Positions 58,154 to 64,000 of a stretch of 64,000 bases of DNA are shown piece after piece. The notes below the pieces were generated by a model. It was not told the origin of the DNA and did no database searches. It saw only the letters and a program-made list of their open reading frames with translations. The number at the start of each line of letters is the position of its first letter. Positions within the stretch are counted from its first letter, which is position 1. The stretch comes from Scilla litardierei (Eukaryota; Streptophyta; Magnoliopsida; Asparagales; Asparagaceae): assembly GCA_030789695.1 (NCBI GenBank), contig CM061136.1, positions 130,114,648 through 130,178,647 on the forward strand. Direction: 5' to 3'. The position numbers were made by a program, and so were the translations under genes.

Positions 58154-58612
58154 AGTCAACACCCATGTCGTCAACCACATGGATAATGGTGAGTCCCGTA
58201 AATCAAAGAATTGGAAGGCCAACTCCTGAAGGAGGGAAGACTTCAAGTCATGGATGGTGATTTTATATCATCTCCCTAGATATGTCAATCCGAGCTCCCC
58301 CTCACAACCTAATTGTCGAGGAAGACCGAATGTTGCATACTCAAAACCTAAGATCAAGATCGCCAGCGTCAATTCATAATCTTCGAGCTCGTATTACCAG
58401 AAATCTTGCTCCTCTCAAACAAATTGGGAGAAGTGATCGGATCGAAAGCACCCATCCGATCCGACATCATCCGAGCTCGAATTGGCAACCACGCCAAGCC
58501 CTCCATGCCGACCGATCCCAATAAGCATTCAAGGGATCCGACGTATGGGGATGGGTCTCCAACGTGCTCGGCGCGAACGCGAGCGCGAGCTTCGGCAGCC
58601 TGACGACACTCT
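58154..58612 (+). pseudogene. Element D gag N-terminal remnant
   Basis: Short frames after the primer site, such as MSIRAPPHNLIVEEDRM from 58282. They have the charged composition expected of a Tat-type gag N-terminus but no capsid motif. The element ends abruptly near 58612, where composition changes. Confidence 0.45.
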
Positions 58613-58834
58613 TAGGACCAAGTTAATTTTAAAATCAGACCAAGTTAGATTCTCATCTTTCTTCCCGGCTTTGAAACGTTGCATCTGCGTAAATCGTTTC
58701 ACAAGCCTCATATCAAAAGGTGACAGAAAGCAGAAAATCATACAAAACCAATATATCGCGATGCAAATTGTTGACCGTATGTTTCGAGTGATGAAATAAA
58801 TCTAGTTTATTGTACTAACAATATACTTAAGTGT
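58613..58834. other. Unassigned segment
   Basis: Sequence between the element D remnant and the minus-strand His-rich ORF. No gene, repeat or LTR end recognised. Confidence 0.5.
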
Positions 58835-59452
58835 TTAAAATTTCAAGATGAGACACATATCATGATGAAAGTCATCGGAACAATGAGCTTCAATATAGCA
58901 TGTTGGGTCCAATGGGATTAGCCCTTTAGAAACAAAGTCCGTCCAAGTGGACTTTGGCTTCCCAACATAGTTCATATTATCTATAACATCCCTAAAGTAT
59001 GATTGCATATACATTCCTTTATCATACATACTAGTTTTTTGAGACCTAAAATCAAATGGCTCTTGGGAGTTCTATGCATCATAGGTGCATGCATTGGAGG
59101 AGAATATCTAGAAGAAGCATGCGACATGTGAGCATGAGAATGTATATATGTATTTGGGTGTACATGAGCATGTGAATGATATATGTAAGGGTATGCATGA
59201 TTCATACCATGCGATCTTGCACGATGTGTGCATACATTGTGAACATTCATATAATTTTTCACATTCGGCTTATATGCAATAGGAGCATATGAATGTGAAG
59301 CATGTGGATAAGTACGTAAATAAACATGTCCATGCGGTGGTTGTGCATAACCATGTACATGAGTGGGGGTGCGGCCATGTGAATTTTTCACATGTGTGTT
59401 TGCACGCGGACGAGGATGTGAAACATAAAACTCATCATATGTACTAGCAACA
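58835..59452 (-). pseudogene. His/Tyr/Pro-rich ORF of an unclassified element
   Basis: The minus strand encodes a protein rich in His, Tyr, Ser and Pro (THVHGYAQPPHGHVYLRT, HSHAHVHPNTYIHSHAHMS). It continues in another frame through MYDKGMYMQSYFRDVIDN to a stop at 58835. One frameshift near 59000 separates the halves. I do not recognise the family. It follows an LTR-like sequence, so a gag-like or accessory protein of an LTR element is the simplest guess. The His-rich part has a loose H-x-H-x-H pattern, which could bind metal or reflect repeat expansion. Confidence 0.4.
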
Positions 59453-60235
59453 TGATCGCGTCGGGATGTACTCCCAAAACAATGTAGTTTTACTGCAAAC
59501 ACGCGGTCTAGTGGCGAGTGGGTATCGTATCCACAAGGAGGTGGTGTTGGTTCCAATCTATTTTAGGTTGGCTCGACTACGAAGGTTTATTGGTGGAGAT
59601 GGTTATGGTGTGATGTAATGACAATGGTGATGGATGTCGGTGTTGATGATAAAGATGTTGGTTGTGTATTCTACCAATAAAAATGTCTAGGGCTAGTAAA
59701 TCCCCACTATGGATTTTCAAGTCATCGACGTGAGTTATGAAATACCATGCAATCAAACTCGGGTCAAGGTGAACTTGTCGCAACTAATTGGAGAACAAAC
59801 TCATGCCGTCGTGCTATTGTAGGTCTATAGCACTCTAAACTAGAGGCTCGCTGTCGCGTAAGCCTAGTCTTGACTACTAGCATTAAGATCGACAATCTCA
59901 TCCAATCCAGACTGAAGCTTGCTGTCGTGCAACTTGAGTTCGGATCTAGGTCTTGATAGTTCGTATCCGTTCACTGTCGTGCAACGAATATGAGTATAGG
60001 AGAACAATAAAAATGCTAGCTTTGGTCGCCGTCACGTACCAAATCTAGGGAATTTCGATTGTAAACCTAAATCGAATATCTAGGGCTTTCCTTGGATCAA
60101 GGTCCTCTGTTGAGCTTACGAGATCCAAGAGAAATCCATATCTATCCGTAGTAAATTAATCAAGATCTAACCTTCAATCAAGCCTAATGACATAGCAATT
60201 CAATAGATCGCACAATTCAAACATTATATCCATAG
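59453..60235 (-). repeat. LTR-like sequence, minus strand, cut by element E
   Basis: The minus strand ends in CTTGTGGATACGATACCC, then TTTTGGGAGTACATCCCGAC and GCGATCA. Closely similar wording ends Athila-like LTRs just before their primer site. The expected TGGCGCC primer site is absent. The segment also has three short copies of CGCTGTCGCG/TGCTGTCGTGCAAC (about 59848, 59928, 59974). Its far end is lost at the element E insertion (flank CATAG, 60231-60235). Confidence 0.45.
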
Positions 60236-61332
60236 TGTTACGACCTAAAGATCGTAGTAGCCCAACTCCAGCCTGGATCCGCTAACATACCCCTTTGGCT
60301 CACCATTTAACAATTAGGGCCGCCGCCCCGAAAACCCGGGGCATCACGGAGATAGGCGCACCTTACAGCGCTCCCCAAAACGGCCGAGGCGAACAACTGT
60401 AGCCGGCCGAGGCGAACAACTGTAGCCGGCCGAGGCGAACAACCGCAGCCGCCTGACCCACCGGGGGAGCGCGTTAGGGGACACTCGGATAGCTAGGCCA
60501 GGCCTATTGGCGGGCGCGGCCGGGCCGGACAACCCCCGACCGGATCGGCCCATCCGATTCCCGCGAACCGCGGCGCCGAAAGCGAGCCAGACCTTTAGGT
60601 CGACGCTAACGACAAACAGCCTAGGATAAGGACGCGACTAACCCACACGTCACCCGACCGTCTGACAAAGCACCCCCAGGCGGCTGACCTGACCGGCGGT
60701 TAGTGCTTTCGGCTCTGACACCCCGACAAAAGCACCCCTGGGCCGTTGCGCCGCCTGACAGAGGCAGGTCAGAAACTCCTGTTCCCGATGTCCTTATCCG
60801 AAGCCTCCGCTGACACCCGAGCCAGCTCAGCGCGCCTAGTCATCACCCGTCAGGTATAAATACCTCCTCTCCTCTTACGGAGAGGGGGTTAGAAAAACTC
60901 TCTCATCTTCTATTATTCACACACGAGGGCAAAGGTCTTCCATATCTTTGTTCTCCCACCAATAGCTCGTCACGCGAGGCGGACACACAGTTAGTCCGGC
61001 CAGCGTGTTCAGCCCCCCATTTAAGCCCTTTACTGACTTAGGCATCGGAGGGGCTAAGGGTTGGACCCCAACCCCGCCCTTCTGACGAGTTGTTTGTGCT
61101 GCAGGAGAGCTCGCCCCTTGGCCAAAGTCAGCATTAGCATCCCGCCGTCCGACCTTCCTCAGCTACGTCCGACGAGATACGATCCTGTGAGCTCCACCGG
61201 CAACGGATCCAACCTCTTCATCCCACTAATCACTTGTAAAACAGCCTACCTAACCTCACATTTCCACATAACCACCGTGCCCTTGGTTCCCCATAATACA
61301 AATTCATTGTACGCGAGTTCCACCTCGTAACA
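60236..61332 (+). repeat. 5' LTR of element E (Tat/Retand type)
   Basis: 1,097 bp from TGTTACGACC to CTCGTAACA, giving 8-base inverted ends (TGTTACGA/TCGTAACA). TATA box TATAAATA at 60855-60862; TGACTTAGGCATCGGAGGGG at 61029-61048. It is GC-rich in its first half and includes three 23-bp tandem units from 60381. The primer site follows at 61335. Confidence 0.9.
60381..60449. repeat. Three 23-bp tandem units in the element E LTR
   Basis: CGGCCGAGGCGAACAACTGT repeats with a 23-base period from 60381, 60404 and 60427; the third unit has two changes. They lie in the U3 upstream of the TATA box. Confidence 0.92.
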
Positions 61333-61334
61333 AT

Positions 61335-61352
61335 TGGCGCCGTCTGTGGGAA
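61335..61352 (+). other. Primer-binding site of element E
   Basis: TGGCGCCGTCTGTGGGAA, the standard Tat/Retand form, two bases after the LTR. Confidence 0.95.
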
Positions 61353-61367
61353 CGAAGGGTCACACCC

Positions 61368-64000
61368 ATGTTAGACTCCATGCCGATCTCGCGGAACCCT
61401 GACCACGGTAAAGATCCCGTGGGTCAGGAACCGCTCTCTCTACAAATCACCCCGGCGTCCGACCCCCTTCTGGGGATGGGCACCGAGACTGAACGTAATT
61501 CGGCCCCCGTCGCCCTGAAGAGCTTCGAGGCCGCCCCCTGGCCAGGGAAGGCTATCAGACGGCTGGAACGGAGCCTCCGCCCGGCCCCTCAGAGCCCCTG
61601 AACGTGAGGCGGACTCTCCACCCTCAATTCGAGGAGGAGGGGGAGAATAGGGGGCTCGCTGAGGAGATTGCGGCCCAGCAAAGGCTCCTGGAAGAGGAGA
61701 TGGAAGTTGCGCAGCGGTGGAGGCGCCTGGGGGAGGCGGCCGCCGCGCAAAGGCGTTTGGACGAGGCGGCCGAGACCACCCGGATGGCCTACCAGGAAGA
61801 AGAGACCGCCCGCCGCCAACTCCGCTTCATCGTCGCGGAGCGCGAAAGGCTGAGGAAGGAAAACAGAAGCAACCAAGAAGTCATGGAAGAAACGACGATG
61901 GGACGGCGGCCCGGGAACGGGCGGGACCCGTCGCTGAACAGATCCCCACCTGGAGGAGGCGACCCGCGTCACCAGCACCACCCCTCCGATACCCTACACG
62001 AGGAAGCCGTTTGTCGACAACTACGCTTCCTCGTCGCCGAGCGCGAGAGGATCCTCCGAGAGAATCAGGAACGGATGGAGGCCCGAGGAGAGCTGGCCAG
62101 GAGGTGCTGGCGCTGGGAGAGCCGTAGCCCACAACCCGTCGAGTCCTCGGCCCGAGGAAGGAACCCCGCCAGACGACCATCGGACTACTCCCCGGGGGCG
62201 GAGGACCGTCGACGGCCGCGACGCGACCGAAGCCTGACCCCCGAATGGCGGAGAGGGGATGCCCCGGATCGCCCTACCTATCCGGAGGAGGCCACGCCGC
62301 TCGCACGGTGGATCACGTCCGCCCCAAGGCCCAAAAAGTTCAAACCCCCTCACTTGGCAATGTACAATGGGAGGGGCGACCCCCTCACACACGTGCAACA
62401 ATACCGGGGGGCAATGGAGGCGCAGGATGTGGACGAGGCGTTCCTGTGCCGACATTTCTCCCAAAGCCTAAGGGACACCGCGCTGGACTGGTACTTCGGC
62501 TTGCCAGCGAGATCCGTCGGGAGCTTTGGCGAGCTATCCCACAAATTCTGCTAAGAGTTCCGGGCCGGGCGGACGAAGAAGAAGCCCCTGGACTATCTCT
62601 GCACGATAGTCCAAGGAGAAGGAGAGACAACGGGAAGATACCTCCGCCGCTTTCAGGAGGAGAGACGGGCGGTGGTGACATGTGGGGATGAGGTGCTTAT
62701 GCTGGCCTTCAAAACGGGGTTGCGGACTCGGAGTCTCCACAAGTCCCTGCTCCGGGACCCGCCGGCCGACTATGAGGCGTTGGTTGCCATGACGGAGAGG
62801 CACGCGTTGGCCGAAGAAACTCTTGGTACAAAGGCCTTGTTCCCCCGGGCGAAACCGACTCAAGGCGAACCCCGATCACACCCTCGGCCGAGACAGGAAG
62901 AGGGGGACCGAGGTCGCGATCGGCTAGCCCGACCAAGGCGGGAACCGCCCGGGCCTCGCCCCCAAGATCGCCCTGGTCCGGCGCGCGAGTTTGCTCTGGC
63001 ACAAGGGCTCCCTCGAGTCGCCCCAAGACAAGAGGTCCCCTTGCGGGCGCATTACACGCAACTCAATGCCCCCCTGATCGAGGTGATGGCTGCGGCCACC
63101 CGGGCCGGTCTGCTGCCGGAGCCGCCCCGAGAAATGAAGTCGGACCCGGCCCGGAGAGATTTTAAGAAATACTGCCGATACCACCGGGACCACGGCCACG
63201 ACACCGATGACTGCTTCACCCTCAAAAGGGAAATCGAGCGGCTGATCCAGGCGGGCCACCTGGGGGACTTCGTCGGAGGCCGAAGACCAGACCGAGAAGA
63301 GGGGAACCACCGAAGGGCGCGGAGGGCAAAACCTCCGACAAACGGCGAGCGGGAAGAGCTCCACCCACCGAAACCCGTTTTGCGCATAGATACGATATGC
63401 GGCGGGCCATCTTCAGGAGGAGCGTCATCGTCAAGCAAAAAGGCGTATGCAAGGCAAGTGATGACGGCGGGTCTCGGAGGGGACCAGAGAGGGAGAAGGA
63501 TGGCCTACCCTCCCATTACTTTCAGTGACGAGGATCTAGAGGGGATCGAGCAGCCCCACGACGACGCCATCGTCATCGAGGCCCAGATTGGGACAGCCCT
63601 CGTCAGCCGCCTCCTGATCGACACAAGGAGCTCTTGCGACATCCTGTTCATGTCCACAATTGAGAAGATGGGGTTACGGCCGACCGACCTGAGACCTTGT
63701 GCCGGGCCCCTCGTCGGTTTCACCGGTCACTCGACCCCCATCATGGGGGTGATCACCTTGCCAATAACCCTCGGAGAGGAGCCACAGGCCGTCACTCGAA
63801 TGACGCTGTTCGTTGTGGTCGACATTATGTCGGCGTACAACGGGATTATAGGACGACCATACATGTCGGCCATTGGAGCGCTCCCCAGCCTTCTCCATCA
63901 GATGGTCAAGTTCCAAACCCCCCGAGGGGTGGGAATCGTGCGGGGAAGCCAGAAGCTGTCAAGGAGTTGCTACGTGGGGTCAACCAAGCACAAAGGACCA
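61368..64000 (+). pseudogene. Element E gag and protease (runs off the window)
   Basis: The first ATG (61368, MLDSMPISRNPDHG) is in a frame that ends at 61601. The main frame runs from 61604 to the window end with one stop (62552-62554). It has a charged coiled-coil N-terminus (residues 1-110), a capsid domain with DTALDWYFGLP, SFGELSHKFC, then RYLRRFQEERRAV and HKSLLRDPPADYEAL, and the Tat-type motif YCRYHRDHGHDTDDCFTLK (about 63172-63228). The protease begins PITFSDEDLEG (63511), then LLIDTRSSCDILFM, GFTGHS, and YNGIIGRPYM. The active site is D-T-R instead of D-T-G, which should inactivate it. RT would follow to the right. The frameshift, stop and active-site change mark it non-functional. 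Confidence 0.92.

Overview
The window is nuclear DNA of a flowering plant with a retrotransposon-rich genome. It holds nested Ty1/copia and Ty3/gypsy LTR elements and one recognisable piece of host gene. The species cannot be fixed from this sequence. The single host landmark is a first exon at 53962-54056 that matches the start of plant 7-dehydrocholesterol (sterol delta-7) reductase, the DWF5 type. No bacterial genes, CRISPR arrays or rRNA genes were seen.

Layout. (1) 1-4849: a minus-strand gypsy element cut by the left edge (RT, protease, broken gag, 2.2-kb 5' LTR). (2) 5145-7391: the 3' end of a plus-strand copia element (RT tail, RNase H, LTR). (3) 7392-8781: intergenic DNA with two tRNA-Pro-like relics. 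(4) 8782-19582: an Ale-type copia element (short LTR, leader, gag, protease) split by element A at 9165-16577. Element A is a Tat/Retand-type gypsy element with gag but no visible pol, and it carries an antisense spliced gene with its own TATA box. (5) 19583-22230: element B, one LTR of a related family plus a second copy of the same antisense gene. (6) 22231-49922: an Athila-type gypsy element that keeps gag-protease and an env-position ORF but lacks RT/RNase H/integrase. It is invaded by a plus-strand copia element (23578-31440), by a solo gypsy LTR (32975-42576), and, inside that LTR, by a minus-strand copia element of the same family (34590-42033). Target-site duplications CGATC, ACTAC and GTGCA support these three insertions. 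(7) 49923-51831: gag start and 5' LTR of another minus-strand copia element. (8) 51832-53092: protease fragment, primer-binding site and LTR of element C (Tat/Retand type). (9) 53093-57419: promoter, exon 1 and start of intron 1 of the sterol reductase-like gene, with local duplications. (10) 57420-64000: Tat/Retand element D (LTR, gag start), a His-rich minus-strand ORF with an LTR-like stretch, and element E (LTR, gag, protease), cut by the right edge.

Nearly all element coding regions are broken by stops or frameshifts, so the window reads as layers of dead or non-autonomous elements. The LTR pairs of element A and of the plus-strand copia element each differ by roughly 3 percent by eye, which suggests they inserted at similar times.

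The most interesting structures are: the antisense spliced gene kept in two different Tat families; dense palindromic motif arrays directly upstream of TATA boxes in two unrelated LTRs, with the Athila array reused before its env-position ORF; the GGCC-rich leaders of the copia pair; and a 90-bp tandem array inside element A.
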